Source of the DNA: Prorocentrum cordatum
Taxonomy: Eukaryota; Sar; Dinophyceae; Prorocentrales; Prorocentraceae
NCBI GenBank assembly: GCA_963575745.1
Contig: CAUYUJ010012792.1
Span: forward strand, 277,090-341,089
Reading direction: 5' to 3'
DNA: 64,000 nt
Part shown: piece by piece, positions 18,606 to 31,018 of the stretch
How the letters are laid out: every line of letters starts with the position of its first letter
How positions within the stretch are numbered: the stretch's first letter is position 1
Notes under the pieces: generated by a model
Seen by the model: the letters and a program-made list of their open reading frames with translations, nothing else
The model's database searches: none
Told to the model about the DNA's origin: nothing
Program-made: the position numbers and the translations under genes

Positions 18606-19084
18606 CCCCGTCACTGAGGCGTTCCAGAAAGGGCCTCGTCTTCGAGGGTCGAAGGCGTCGTCGTCGTCGTCGCTTCCATCGGCGGAGGACCGGCGGAGGG
18701 CGACCGAAGGCGAACGCGAGGCCGCCTCCGCCGGCGCAGGCCGGCGGAAGCGATAGACATCCGGCCCGCAAGGGGTGGCAACAGTTTTGGGCTCGGGGTC
18801 TCCGGGATCGGCCAAAATTTCATGCAACGGGGCAGGGTGACGACGACGACGACGACGTGTTCCTCCCCTCTCCTCTTCCAGCTGGAAGAGGTCGGGAGGC
18901 AGGGGGAGACGACGACGACGAGCAGGGCTCAGCCTCGTCTGACCTATAGCACCTGTCTCCATCCCGACCGGGCCATGGTGTCTCGGCCCCGCCGGCCCGC
19001 CCTATACACGTGCGGATAGGCCCCGCGGAACCCGAGGGAACGGGCATGGCAACTTGGCCAGAGGGGCCAAGGCCACGCCAGTGG
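18606..19084. other. Short GAC/GTC tracts; no supported gene
   Basis: (GTC)n at 18655-18672 and GAC tracts at 18837-18860 and 18908-18922. Basic low-complexity ORFs only. Confidence 0.35.
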
Positions 19085-19283
19085 TCGGGTCGGGCGAAAG
19101 GGGGGGATTGGGAAAGGGGGGGTTACGAAATTTGCTGCATGCAGCTGGTTTCGGCCTCCCTCACCAAGGGGCCCATTCCTCGATACATAGCCGCCTCCGG
19201 CGCCGGGAGGCGCCGGGAAAATCAGCTATGTGAGCTGATTCTCAAACCCCCCCTTTGCTATCCCCCCCTTTCGCCCGACCCGA
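19085..19283 (+). mobile_element. Family C copy 3
   Basis: Same ends and interior as copy 2, with target duplication AGTGG at 19080-19084 and 19284-19288. Confidence 0.85.
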
Positions 19284-20702
19284 AGTGGGGAGGGGGACCG
19301 GTTTGACGATGCTCAAAGGACGACCCACCACCACGACGACCGCGGGGCCTCTTCCGAAGGCCGGGGCCCGCAGCGCTGGAAGGTGGCAGCCACCCCACGC
19401 CCCGAAATGCGCGCGAGGGTGTGAGTCGCAGGGCTTCGTGTGAGCCTTGCACGCAGGGCGGTCAGGTCAAGTGCGCATGATGTCCCTCCTATCCCGTCTT
19501 CTCCCTCACTCTCCTCTTCGGCCCCCTTCCCTCCTAAGCACCTTTTCCGAACTCTAGTTTTTTTTGTTTCTGGTGCGGCGCATGGCCCAGCGTGCCCAGG
19601 ACGCTCTGCTTACATATCGCAAAAAACATGCAGCAAAAATCATGCCCGCAAGCGAAGTGCCAGCAAAGATTTAGGAGTGCACCGCAGCACCGCAACATGT
19701 AGTAGTGCACCGCAGCACCGCAGCACCGCAACACACACACACACACCCACATGCGGGGGGGGGCACCACCACACCACGCCCACACCCACAGGGGGGGCAG
19801 CATGGGGGGTGGGCCAGACCCTGGATCATAGATGCACCGATTCGGGGTCCAGAATCGGCCTGGCCTGGATCGGTGCTGGCGAATCGATTGCGTCCTCCTC
19901 CCAAGGCCCGCCGCAGACACAGCACAAGCCACCGTGCCGGCGACGATCGGCCCGGCAGTGCAGGCCACAGTCTGCCTCGCTGCTCCTAGCCAGTGGCGCT
20001 GCACGAGGGGCCCGGGGCACAAGAGCGGCTGCCGGCTGTCCCCCGTCTCGCTCGCTGCGAGTTGACCCGGCGGTGTACAGGCTGATCTCCGCGTGGATCA
20101 GGGCGTGCTCGGTGCAGGCCTTTGGGCGCATGGCCAAAGCTGTCGCTCGCCGAGTCCGGCCCGGCCCCCTGGCCCCCCGCCTCGGCCGCGCATATCCCCG
20201 GGGGCGTCCTCGCCCCCCGTCTGGGGGGCCAGCCTCCTCGCTGCCGGTGGGAGTCGGCCACGCCCCGGAGTGCCCAGCGTACGGGGGGGGGGGGACCGGG
20301 GTGCCGGAGCCTTTGGGGCTCTGGCGCTCAGAGGGCGGAGCGTCGGAGCCCCAGCGCAGGCTCCCCGCCGCCACACGCTGCCTCTCCGGCCCCCTCCTGC
20401 GCCTTGCCCCCCCCCCCCCGATCCTCGCTCCTCGCTCCTCCTCGATCCTCGCTCCCTGTCCACGCCTCCTCCCTCCTCGCTCCTCCTCGATCCTCCTCCT
20501 CCTCCTCGCTCCTCGATCCTCCTCCCTGCCCCCGGTCCACGCCTCCTCGATCCTCGCTCCTCCCCCTCGCGGGCGCGCCCCGCGCCGCTCTCCCCCCCCC
20601 TCCGATTTTTTCTGCCGAAGGGGGGGCCTCTGGAGCCCCCTGGTGCGGCGGGCGGGGGAGGTAGGGAAACGTGTGGGGCGAGCTGTGGGGACCGACCTGG
20701 TT
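19284..20702. other. No confident gene; (CA)n and C/T-rich repeats
   Basis: Contains CACCGCAGCACCGCAACA repeats and (CA)n at 19680-19745. A CTCCTCGATCCTCGCTCC-type repeat lies at 20420-20570. Long ORFs in several frames are low-complexity. Confidence 0.35.
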
Positions 20703-20800
20703 CTAGGCCTCCCGGATGGGGCCGGATGAGATGGGGTCGGAGGATCGCGCCGCATCGCCTCGCCGATACATCGGCGACGCGGCTCGCTGCGTTTCCCCTC
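20703..20800 (+). mobile_element. Family A left end (truncated copy 3)
   Basis: TAGGCCTCCCGGATGGGGCC followed by GAGATGGGGTCGGAGGATCG and CGATACATCGGCG matches the left part of family A. The right terminus is not found before the CTC tract at 20836. Confidence 0.6.
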
Positions 20801-20888
20801 TCCGGCTTCGCCGATGCATCTGGGGGCACGCCTCCTTCTCCTCCTCCTCCTCCTCCTCCTCCTCCTCCTCCTCCTCCTCCTCCTCCTC

Positions 20889-21094
20889 TCGGGGGAGCGT
20901 AAGACCCGGGTTTGCCGGGACTCGGGTTCGCCATCGTTTTTTGACGACTGCGCCTCGGATTTTGACGAGGAGGAGTTTCGTGGGATGTCTGCAGCGGGAG
21001 GCCTCGTCAAAATGCAGGCTCGGCCTCGTCATTTTTTTGACGACCTCGTCGGGGATTTCCGAGTCCCCCGTACCCGGGTCTTACGTCTCCCCGA
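20889..21094 (+). mobile_element. Family E copy 3 (without family A insert)
   Basis: Left TCGGGGGAGCGTAAGACCCG, right CCGGGTCTTACGTCTCCCCGA. Flanks are TCCTC on both sides inside a (TCC)n tract. Internal TTTCGTGGGATGTCTGCAGC is shared with copy 1 at 1487. It acts as the empty site for the family A insertion in copy 1. Confidence 0.75.
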
Positions 21095-21214
21095 TCCTCC
21101 TCCTCCTCCTCCTCCTCCTCTCAGCCATTCTTTGCTCAGGGGAGCATTGCAGACACGTGCTTCAGAACTGCTCGTGTCTGCGAGCCAATCTTACCAGAGA
21201 TTTCGCGGTGCCCA

Positions 21215-24200
21215 TGCCATCCCATGGTAGCCGCAAGCTGCAAAATGGTGAATGGAAATCCGCGGGCAAGTGCAGCGGTTGCCAGAACTAGCTCAGCAGG
21301 CCGGTGTGCAGGTCGTGCGGGACCAAGGCGCCGCACAAGGTGCTGGCGCTTCAGTCCGCGCTCCTCGGCGCCTTGGGCCCAGCCGCCGACGCCTTGGGGC
21401 CCAAGCGCAACGGCAAGGGCAGCAAGGACAAGGATAATGACACGGGCCCGCCTGCGACCACCGCCCAGTCGAAGACCGCCCTTGCCGACGCACTGGCGCT
21501 GATCCAGAAGGCCGCCGAGGGCAAATGCGAGTTCCCGGCGGCTCTCTTGGCGCTCGGGGATGAGGGCCCGAAGTAGCCCGACAAGGCCGTGGACCTAACC
21601 AGCAAGCCGCTGGCGCAGATCTTGCAACACCAGAGCGACAAGGCCAAAGCAGATCGAGAAGGCCAGGCTACGAGTTGCGGAGCGGGCCGAGGAGCTAGCG
21701 AAGGCGCAGGAGCAGCTGCGCAAGCACGAAAGGAATAATAAACAAAATAAGAAGAAGAGTAAACATAATAAGAATACGAATAAGAAGAATACTTAGAATA
21801 CGGATGATAATAGGAAAAATAATAATGATAATAAGATAATAATAGTAATATTAAGACGAAGAATAATAAGAAGAAGAAGGCAGAACTCGACGAGCTGGTG
21901 CGCACGAAGAACACGGAGGCTGCCATGCCAGGGAGCGGAGGCGGGCTCCCCCAGGACGCCAGCCTCGGCGCCAGCGGCATCGACTTCGTCGTCCAGCTTC
22001 GAGCGGGCCAGCAAGGACCCCGCTCTGGCCCGCCTCAGCATCGGCGCCTCCCCCGTGGTAGAGGGCCTCCAGAAGGCCAAGACCGAACGGGCTGCTGAGG
22101 AGCAGCGGGCCGCTGAGGCTAAGGCTTCTGATGCTGCTCCTGCTGCTGCAGGTGGCGGTGCTGCCCCAGGCGGCGGCGGGACCCCAGGGAGCGCCGACCA
22201 CATGCACGTCGACACTGCGGTGCCCGACCTCGAGATCGATGACGACCTGGCAGAGCGAGTCGGAAGCATCCTCGACGGCATGGGGATGGCAAGCCACAGT
22301 GGGACCTCAACAGGGAGGAGGACCGTGCTAACCTCAAGAGGCTGGCCGAGTCCTTCAGCCCTGTCAAGCGACAAACGCATGGGTAGAAGGGCCCAGGAGC
22401 CCGAGCCTGACGAGGCCCACCTGCTCGGGATCGTCGACGCCCTCGTCAGGCCGTCCGCAAGAGGCATCCCCGCTTTCGTGATGGAGGTCCTCGCCAGCCA
22501 GACTGCTTTGACTTCGTGGACGTTTGCGCCCACGAACAGTACTGAGCAGGAGAGACGAGCCGGCGGGGCCTCTCCGCAGGGCGCTCGGGGCGGCACCGGG
22601 GGATTTGTTCCTGAGTCGAGCTTCGCCCCGCCGTTGTCGCCAGAATCGAATGTTGCCCGCAGTGTTCTGCGCGGCCCGCGCCTTCTAAGAAGCGGCCTCT
22701 TTCTAAGAACCCCCCCCTCTCTCTCTTGCGAAAGCGGCCGATAGGCGGCCGCAACTAGGTTGCCAGGTGGACCTGTCACGGGCTCTGTGCGCGCCGGCGG
22801 TGGGGGAGCTTCACCTCGTCACCGCCAACCCTAACAGCTGGGCTTCGGGGCAAGGGCTGCTTGAGGGGTTCGCCGCCAAGGGCTTGCCCGCGGATATCGC
22901 GTGCATGGAGGGGCACCGCCTCAAAGTGGCCAGCAAGTTGACCTCGGCACAAAAGTGGGTTCAGACTGCTGGGCGCGAGCTCCACGGAGCTTCGGCGGCA
23001 CTCGCGGGGCCTGAGCCGCTTGACAGCACAGGAGGGTGCGCGGTCCTCTCCAAGGTGCCGTCGCTGGCCGCGCAGACAGAAGCGGGATGCAGCCTGCCCG
23101 CGCGCCGCGTGCAGGCGGTGAAGGTCAACATTGGCCTTCTGGCATCCATATATTCGTGCTGTCGATATGCCGGATTGCCTGGGCGTGGCAGGCGACGACA
23201 TCTTGTTTTTGGAAGCGCTCATGGCGCTGGTAGGCGGCCTACCGTGGCCGTGGGTCGCCATGGCCGGCTGGAACATCGAGCCTGAGGACCTTGCCAGCTG
23301 GGCCAAGCAGTCGGCCAGTGTGCTAGTCCGACCGTGGAGCCCGACGCGCGGGCCGAAAGATTTGGATTTCGCCATCGTCTCGGAGGTGGTGTCCAGTAAG
23401 GTCGGCGAGGTGTGGGCCTTTGACCAGGGGTCCACGTCGCCCCACACCGCTGCGGGCATGCGGCTGCTGGGTCTGCACAGCAAGGCCACCGTTGCCAAGG
23501 CGATGTGTCCAGCACGCTACCCGCTACAGCTGCGGCCGCCCACGGAGCCCGCACCTGAGCGCTGGAGCCGCAGGAATGGGCCTGGGGGCTCTGCACAGGG
23601 CCCCTGGACCTAGAGGCTGCCTGCAAGTTCAGGCTCACGATGGTGGAGGTCTACCTGTGCGAGCTCTACGGCGTCGAGGCCAAGGCGCGCCGCCTGGGTG
23701 GTCGAGCCAACGGCCTGCAGGTCGTGGTCCGCCTCCCTCAAGGCCGCCGCCAGCCCGGCCTACCGCTTGTGGGCGGGGCTCACAGCGGCGCGCCGCCGAG
23801 CCGCGCAGCTTCGCGCGCGCCGGGAGGGGAGGCAGTGGGCGCGCTACTGCAAGATGGAACGCCAGATCCGCATCGTGCGCAGCTTCGTCATCCTTCCGGA
23901 GCTGCGGCTCTCGTCTGGGCCGCTAGCCTCCGGGGATGTGGCGGCGATCGCTGGCGCCTTCGAGAGCTCCAGCCTGCGCTTGGACTACGGGCTGCTGGTC
24001 GACATGGCTGAGCACGCCCAGGGCCCCCAGGGCCTCCACAGGCAGCGGCGCAGTGCCGAGTGGCGCGCGTGGGCCCAGGAGGCCGCCGCCCTGTTCGGAG
24101 GCCGTGCGGCGTTCAAGTTCATAAAGGAAGGCGAGATCCGCCCATCCGTGTTGCACGGCCAGTCATGATGAGCCGGAGGGCGATGAACCGGTGCCAGTGG

Positions 24201-26100
24201 TAGGCGACGAGGCCATGAAGGTCTTGATGAAGGAGTGGGAACCGCTTTGGTATCATCCCGACATGGCCAGCGACCTGGGCCTTGTCGAGTGGGACGTGGG
24301 CGGCGACGCTGGCTGCTGGGAGGACCTCCCGCCCGTCGCGATGTTGCAGCTGGACCAGGTGCTCGCGTCCTTCGGCGAGGGCGCGGGCCAAGGGTGGGAT
24401 CGCGTGCGCCCCGGGCAGCTGCGCTGGCCCCCGCCGCGCTACCGCCAGGCCATCCTGGACATGGTGCAATTCTGGGAGCGGCGACCGCTGCGGATTCCCT
24501 TGTGGCTGATGCTCGTGCCCTTCTTGCCCAGGCCCTCGCCCGGGGGCGTTGGGCCCATAGTCCTGGCCAGCTTGTGCATCCGAATGTGGTCTAAGCTCCG
24601 TCAGCCGCTGGTGGCCCAGTGGGGGCAGAAGATCGACTCCTCGTTCCACTGGGGCTCGGTTGGCCGCACTTGCGACCAGGCGGGCGCGGTGCGCAATTTG
24701 ATGACCGCGTGCGCTCGGCAATCGGGCAACGTCGCCAGCACGCTGGCGGTGGATCTTTCGAAATACTACAAGCTCATGAGCCATCGGGGACTCAAGGAGC
24801 AGGCCATTGAGACTGGCTTCCCAGTGGTCTTGCTCAGGGCGCTGTGCTCGAGCTACCGCCTGCAGCGACGGGCCCCGTGGGGCTCTGGAGTGGGGCGCGT
24901 GATCGAGGCCAATGGCGCCGTGGCCGCAGGCTTCTCGTGCGCGGTGGGCGTGGCCAGGCAAGCTCCTTGCCTGCGCGCTCCTGCGTCGGGTGGTCTCGAG
25001 GTTCCCCCTGGTCAGGGCCCGGGGCCTCGTGGGCGACTGCCTCCTCCAAGCCGTCGGCGCGCGCAGGCTGGCGGCCCAGCAGATGCCGCTGGCTGCGAAG
25101 GAGCTTTTCGAGGGCCTGGAGGGCCGGCGCCTCAGTGTCATTTGGGGCAACGGGCTCGTTGGCCACGGGCCCGCTCTGGGCGTGGGAGCTGGCCGTCGCC
25201 TGGGGCGACCTGGGGCTCGAGAAGCACGCCGGCCTGCGGCGCTTGGGCGGCGATGGAAATGGCGCCAGCCGCCGACGAGTGCCCGAGCAGAACAAGCGTC
25301 TGGCCAAGGCGAGCAGAGCGGCGGCCAAGATCGAACTGCTGCAGTCCGCTGGGGCGAAGGCGTGCCACCTGCACCGAGGTTTGCCCTGCGCCGCGGCGGT
25401 GCGGGGCTTGGCGATCACTGGCATCGCCGACGGCGAGTTAAATTGCCTCCGGGTGCACGCGCTGCGCGCAGAAGGTCGGCTTGCAGCCGGCACTGCGCGG
25501 GGCATCAGGTTCGGGCGGTGCCGAGGGCTAACTTCCGCGACCCGCTGGCGGTGCGCAGCGTGGAGGTCGCCAAAGCGTGGGCCGCCGTGGTCGACGGCGG
25601 AGTGGCGCGCGCGTCCAGCCCTGGCCGCCGTCCTGACATTTGCGCGCGTCGGCTGCAGCCTGGCCGAGCACGACTGCTTAGTTGCTTAGTTGATTTCCTC
25701 GGCCGCGAATTGGACCTGCAGTTTTTTTTTGCCGGGTTCCCTTGGCCGAGAGGCGAGGCGTGCTGCCTTCGCTGCGTCGGATGTGATGGCGCTTCGCCGT
25801 GCGAAGGCGCCGTGGGTGGCAGAAATCCATCGGTCGCCCGTTTTGGCCGAGCTGCAGCGAGGTAGCGCGGAAGTGTGGTGCAGGAGGCGCGAGAACATTT
25901 GCAGGTACGTTAATTGCGGGGCGCAGTGTTGCCAGCGTCGCCTCTTCGACCGAGGCAAATCGATCCAGTCGACTTGCGCTCTCTGCGGGTCGGAAGGTGC
26001 TTAGTGGCGTCGCGCTTTCCACTGGCCGTGCACGGCTGGCTTTCGACGCGAAGGCTGCCCGCCTGATCTTCTGAGGGCCGCGGCAGTCGCGGCCGCTGAG
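21215..26100 (+). pseudogene. Decayed LINE-type non-LTR retrotransposon
   Basis: In order: a RanBP2-like zinc finger at about 21250-21340 (WKSAGKCSGCQN, an in-frame TAG, then LSRPVCRSCGTKAP). Next an Ala/Lys/Glu-rich spacer with an AT-rich insert at 21730-21870. Then an APE endonuclease (HLVTANPNSW ~22812, CMEGHRL ~22903, GWNIEPEDL ~23268, DLDFAIVS ~23360). Then a reverse transcriptase (GWDRVRPGQLRW ~24398, LAVDLSKYYKLMSHRGL ~24745). The expected Y/F-x-D-D motif appears broken (RARGLVGDCLLQ ~25015). The C-terminal part resembles the post-RT region of dinoflagellate LINEs (AAAKIELLQSAGAKAC, LAITGIADGELNCLRVHAL), ending with a CALCG motif near 25995. Frame changes occur at about 23120, 23600 and 24860-24950, so the element is dead. 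No RNase H was seen here. Confidence 0.75.
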
Positions 26101-26286
26101 GGCAGCCAGTGCGCGGAGTTTGTCGCGAGGGGGCTGGCGCGAAGGGATTAGTGGGCCCATCGTGCTCTTCCTTCTTATGGCCTACATTTAATATATTTCT
26201 TTCTCGCGATATCCCAGGAACTATTTTTTCCTGCTGCTTTTCTTGTAAGAGTCTCCTGATGAGATGACATATTATTTGTGAAACGA

Positions 26287-27780
26287 ATTATCCCGGCAAA
26301 GCAACCTAACAGCGATGTGTAGAAGCATATCTGAAAGCATTCCCCTTAAGATTCAGATGAAAATCCAGTTGTCGAATTCTGCTGTTCTCGCAGTCGTAGT
26401 CGCATTCGCGATGACAGTCGCAGCGGCAACCACAGTCGCAGTCACAGCCTCAGCCTCAGCCTGCCTCCTCCTCCTCCTCCTCTTTCTCCTGCTCCTCCTC
26501 CTCCTCCTCCTCCTCCTCCTCTTCCTCCTGCTCGTCCTCGTTCTCGTCCTCCTCGTCTTGCTCGTCCTCCTCCTCCTGGTGCTCTCTCCTCCTCCTCCTC
26601 CTCCTCCTCCTCCTCCTCCTCCTCCTCCTCCTCCTGGTGGTCCTCGTTCTCCTCCTCCTGGTGCTCTCCCCCCCCCTCCTCCTCCTCGTCCTCCTCCTCC
26701 TCCTCCTCGTCCTCCTCCTCCTCTTCCTCCTCCTCCTCCTCCTCCTCCTCCTCCTCCTGGTAGTCCTCCCCCTCCCCTCCTCCTCCTCCTCCTCCTCTTC
26801 CTGGTCGTCCTCGTTCTCGTCCTCCTCGTCTTGCTCGTCCTCCTCCTCCTGGTGTTCTCTCCTCCTCCTCCTCCTCCTCCTCCTCCTCCTCCTCCTGGTG
26901 GTCCTCGTTCTCCTCCTCCTGGTACTCTCCCCCCCCCTCCTCCTCCTCCTCCTCGTCCTCGTCCTCCTCCTCCTCCTCCTCCTCTTCCTCCTCCTCCTCC
27001 TCCTCCTCCTCCTCCCTCCTCCTCCTGGTACTCCTCCCCCTCCCCTCCTCCTCCTCCTCCTTCCCTCTTCCTGGTCGTCCTCCTCCTCCTGGTCGTCCTC
27101 CTCCTCCTGCTCGTCCTCCTCCTCCTCCTGCTCGTCCTTCTTCTCCTGCTCCTCCTGCTCCTCGTCCTGCTCCTGCTCGTCCTCGTCCTCCTGGTCTTGC
27201 TCGTCCTCCTCCTCGTCGTGCTCTTGCCCCTGCTGAAAATGTGGCCCAGAATGGGAGTTCTGGGAAGTCGAAGAGCACGAAGTTGCCTACAGTTGGCTAC
27301 GGGCATTCAAAATGTGGCCCGGGAATGGAGTTCTGGGAACTCGAAGAGCACGAAGTGGCCTACAGTTGGCTCCGGGCATTCAAAATGTGGCCCGGGAATG
27401 GAGTTCTGGGAACTCGAAGAGCACGAAGTGGCCTACAGTTGGCTCCGGGCATCCAAAATGTGGCCCGGGAATGGCGTTCTGGGAACTCGAAGAGCACGAA
27501 GTGTGTGACTGTTGCATCCGGCCCCCCAGAATGTGGCCCGGGAATGGCGTTCTGGGATGTCGAAGAGCACTTTGTGTGTGACTGTTGCATCCGGCCCCCC
27601 AGAATGTGGCCTGGGAATGGAGTTCTGGGAAGGCGAAGAGCACGAAGTGTGTGACTGTTGGTGAAAAACGAGCCCGGCTCATGCCGCCCGGAAACGCCCC
27701 AACACCTGCCCGGACCCCCCTGTGGAGTGATCTGCTGCTCTCTTTTGAGACCACTAGAAACCTATCAGTCTTCGCTGTTA
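26287..27780 (+). repeat. Composite repeat copy 1: head, (CCT)n core, 70-bp array, tail
   Basis: The head, 26287-26435 (TTATCCCGGCAAAGCAACCT...), is almost identical to 52832-52978. The core 26460-27230 is CCT/CTC microsatellite with CTGGTGCTCTC-type interruptions. The array 27235-27660 consists of about six ~71-bp units containing ATGTGGCCCGGGAATGGAGT, TCTGGGAACTCGAAGAGCAC and CCTACAGTTGGCTCCGGGCA. The tail around 27690-27725 carries ACCTGCCCGGACCCCCCTG. The second copy shares head, array and tail but has a different core. Confidence 0.8.
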
Positions 27781-28830
27781 GGTAAAAAATTCGGTTCAGA
27801 GATCCGAGAGAATGTTCTTGCATGTTCGTTTTACTGTTATAATATGGTGGCTTTCCATAACAATGTATCGATGATCGATCTTTCTCTCTTCTACTGAATC
27901 GGTTGTTTTATCCATATGTTTTTGCGGATGGAAGCCATCATATAAGCTACAAAGAAAACGAAACAAGAGACCGGTGACCGCTGGCATTGTTATTTTCTTT
28001 TAAAAGAAGGACCAGAAGACAGGAATTCAACATTATTCTCTGTCTTTGTTGCAACCATTTTCTTTCTTCGGTCTCCTCTTTAAAAAAGAATAGTAAATTC
28101 TGTGCCAGCGGAGGTCTCTTGATTAATAATCCTGTGAAGAGCTCAATTTTCCATTCTCGTATTATCCCCTTCGTTGATGGTCATCTGACGATGAGTCCAG
28201 AAGGACCTGCGCCATCAATCAATGAAAAGAAAGCGAGAATATAATATTGTAGGTCGCAGGATTATTCTCATTCCTTTCTATTACAGACCAGTTTATTTTT
28301 TCATTTAATATTAATCTTGAGTATATATTTCTTTAATAAAGGAAAGATTTCTCTTCAACCAAGAATTCTTTCAAGATGTTAACGAAGAGGAAATAGATAC
28401 GCACTCTCGTATCTTTAAGCTGGTGTATTTTCTTCTTTGGGTCTTGTCTTTCAGTCCTGCTTTCTTTTTCGAACAGAATAATGCAATGTGTTGATCTCGT
28501 TTCGCAGCAAAGGCAGAACGAAGACAGAGCGAATGATAACACATCCAACACACAAGCGAAAAACACTGTGAAGCTCGAGCCCTGCACCCGCAACCACAAC
28601 CGAGAGGATTTTTCGGGAGAGTCCTTCGGGGGAGAGCCCATCGACCTCGACATGAGCATTTCGGTGGTGGTTGTGGTCGATTTGGCCGTCCTGGGACGCC
28701 GCATCGACCACACCCAGTATGAAGCTGGTTTCGGTGGCCCGACAATAGTTGGCATGCGCAAGATGTCTCCCAGAGTGTGTCATCGATGTGATTGTGCTCG
28801 CTTGCTGTCTCCGCATCCCCCCTGCTCCTC
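27781..28830. other. AT-richer stretch, no supported gene
   Basis: Base composition is clearly lower in GC than its neighbours. ORFs on both strands (for example 28333-28816 minus) show no recognisable domain. Confidence 0.35.
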
Positions 28831-28997
28831 TCGGCTATGCGTAAGGGTGACCCTTCGCCAGAGTCATCTTCTGGTGTGGGCCCACATGTGTCCCCTAGCG
28901 CTGGCCTGCGTTCTTGTATTTGGGCCCTCGCGCCCCCCTACAGCCGTGCACCAGAGGTCACTCTTGCCTAAGGCCACCTTTGCATGTACGCAACCGA
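28831..28997 (+). mobile_element. Family B copy 2
   Basis: Starts TCGGCTATGCGTAAGGGTGA and ends TGCATGTACGCAACCGA. Perfect duplication TCCTC at 28826-28830 and 28998-29002. Internal GGTCACTCTTGCC is shared with kinase intron 10. Confidence 0.8.
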
Positions 28998-29755
28998 TCC
29001 TCTTCTATCCCCTTCTCCTATCTCCTATCCTCCCCCCCTCCCTGTTCCTCTCCTCCCCTCCTCCTCTCTGTCCTGCTCAGCCTCTCTGCGCCCGTTGACT
29101 CAAGAGCGATCCTAAGAGGTTGCGTGACCTTGGGCACCGCTGCATCGTTGCTGACTGCAGCGATGGTTTTTTCGTTCCCTCTACACGTCTGGTCAGCTGC
29201 GTGGCTTGGGGGACCCTTGCCAGGCCAGACTTCTCCTGTAGATGAACAAAAACGTGGAACCGTTGACTCCGCCCCCACCCCCCTCCCCCAGATTCGAAGA
29301 GTTGGTCCCAGGCGTTCGGCAGCACAGGCGTGAGAGGACAACAGAAATTGGACCCCCACAGGGCCTCCGCGAGGCGCTACCCAGCTTGAACATCTGGGGG
29401 GTGTGGGCGTGGGAGCGAACCCGGGGCCGACCCTGCAGGGGCTCTACGTGTGGAAGACGTCCCAGACCAGGGTCGGTGGCGACACCCACTGTCTCCTCTT
29501 TTCTCCTCTCTGTGCGTGACCCTCAAGGCGCACGCGTCTCTGTGGGGTGTCCTGCGGCCATGTGCCCTATGCAGTCGCCATCCCACAGGGGGTGGGTACA
29601 GCAGACTGGCTCTTATGCTCGATCACCCCTCTCACACTACGTACCTGTTGGTCCCCTCGCCGCCCCCTCCAGGCCGACACACCCACTGGAGCCTCGGCCG
29701 GCACCCTGGCCGCCCCCTCGCCGCTCGCCGCCTTTCGCCCTGCGCCGCCCCCTCT
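28998..29755. other. No supported gene
   Basis: C/T-rich tract at 29005-29090. ORFs in several frames without a domain. Bases 29640-29755 and 29924-30110 might be one exon split by the family F element. Confidence 0.3.
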
Positions 29756-29923
29756 TCGGGTGTTGCTAGAAGTGCCCCTGGCCCAAGGCGCCCCCAGGAT
29801 TCTCAGGGTGGCCCGGGCGGCCTCCAGGGCACCCCTCGCGAGGCCCAGAGGGCCCAGGGTGCTCCAAAACGGTGCGAAAAGCTGGGGGCATTTTGGGCCA
29901 GGGGCACTTCTAGCAACGCCCGA
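29756..29923 (+). mobile_element. Family F copy 2
   Basis: Near-perfect 29-bp inverted termini beginning TCGGGTGTTGCTAGAAGTGC and ending GCACTTCTAGCAACGCCCGA. Flanks are CCTCT/CCTTT. The same family forms kinase intron 11. Confidence 0.8.
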
Positions 29924-30110
29924 CCTTTGGCGCGGGCCCGCCGCAGGCGCCCGCCGCGGGGCGGCTCCGCCTACGCTGCGGCGCCGGGGCTGCCGGCGCT
30001 CAGCGGGCCGCCTCGCGGGCCCGCGGAGAAGGCCCGCGAGGGGTGGCGGGCCGGCGGCTGCACGCCCGGAGCGCTCCGGGAAGGGCGAGGGTCCCCGGAG
30101 TTGCCGTCCT

Positions 30111-30230
30111 TGGCATCGCTCGGACGTGTGCGTTTTTTCCTCGGCGAGGACCATCGAGGATCATTTGGCGAAAAAGCCATGCGCGAAACCGAAAAAAAAC
30201 ACAGGGGATGTACGTCCGAGCGATGGCCAG
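30111..30230 (+). mobile_element. MITE, family G copy 2
   Basis: Ends TGGCATCGCTCGGACGTG / TACGTCCGAGCGATGGCCAG. Interior TTTTTTCCTCGGCGAGGACC and ATTTGGCGAAAAA are shared with copies at 4006, 50219 and 51647. The target duplication is weak (CGTCCT/TGTCGT). Confidence 0.75.
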
Positions 30231-31018
30231 TGTCGTCATCGGCGGATGCGGCTGCAGCGGGTGCTCTGTTAGGGCGCCCTGCGTCGCCTGCCCAGGGCCC
30301 AGGCGGGCCACGGCGGGCGAGGCCATCAGCGTGGAGAGTTGGTCGCCCGAGGCACGGGCGCGGCTGGCTGCGCTGGCGCAGCCGCGTGGGCCCGCCTCGC
30401 GCTGCTGGACTTGCTCGCGAGAGGGCGCGAGCTCGTGCCCAGTGGTCGGGCCGTGGCGGAAGGTCGGCAGAAGCTGGCGGACGTAGAACGAGGCCGCCTC
30501 CGCCGGGGGACGCCGCCGGCAGCGCGGCGGAGGGCGGCGGGAGCAGAAGACGCGCCCCCCAAGGGACGACATGCTTTGGGGGTTCAGGGTTTCTGGGGCT
30601 TGCCACATCGGTCGTTGGAAGCAGGCATGTACGGCAGGAGTGAGGGGGCGGGCGCGTGGTGGGTTGCGGGGCCGTTCGCGGGGTGGGTCGCGGGCGGGTC
30701 GCGGGCAAGGGCGACGACAACAACAATAACAATCATTTTAATACTGTTCGCATTTATCTGCTCGCGTGTCGTTCATCATGTATATCCCGAGCCCTCGATA
30801 TCCTGTCTCTGACCGAAGCCACGGCCCAGACGACGGGGCGGCGACGGGGCGGCGACGGCGGCCACGGCCGCCAGACCGAGGACACGGCCCAGTACCTTTG
30901 AACAGGAGTGAGAAACCCTAAATGCAAACACTATTCTGGGAAAACTGGCTTAGGATCAAACGCCCGCCTCAGGGAAAGGGTCGAGGCCCTTGGGGGCCGA
31001 CGTCATCAAAAACTGCGA
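30231..31018. other. Coding-like but unassigned
   Basis: Bases 30330-30560 look protein-like on either strand (+: LLDLLARGRELVPSGRAVAE; -: ASFYVRQLLPTFRHGPTTGH), so I cannot assign a gene. Confidence 0.25.

Noticed and set aside
19440-20902. Long overlapping ORFs on both strands (up to about 430 codons).
   Set aside because: High-GC low-complexity translation without a domain; opposite-strand ORFs of equal length overlap.
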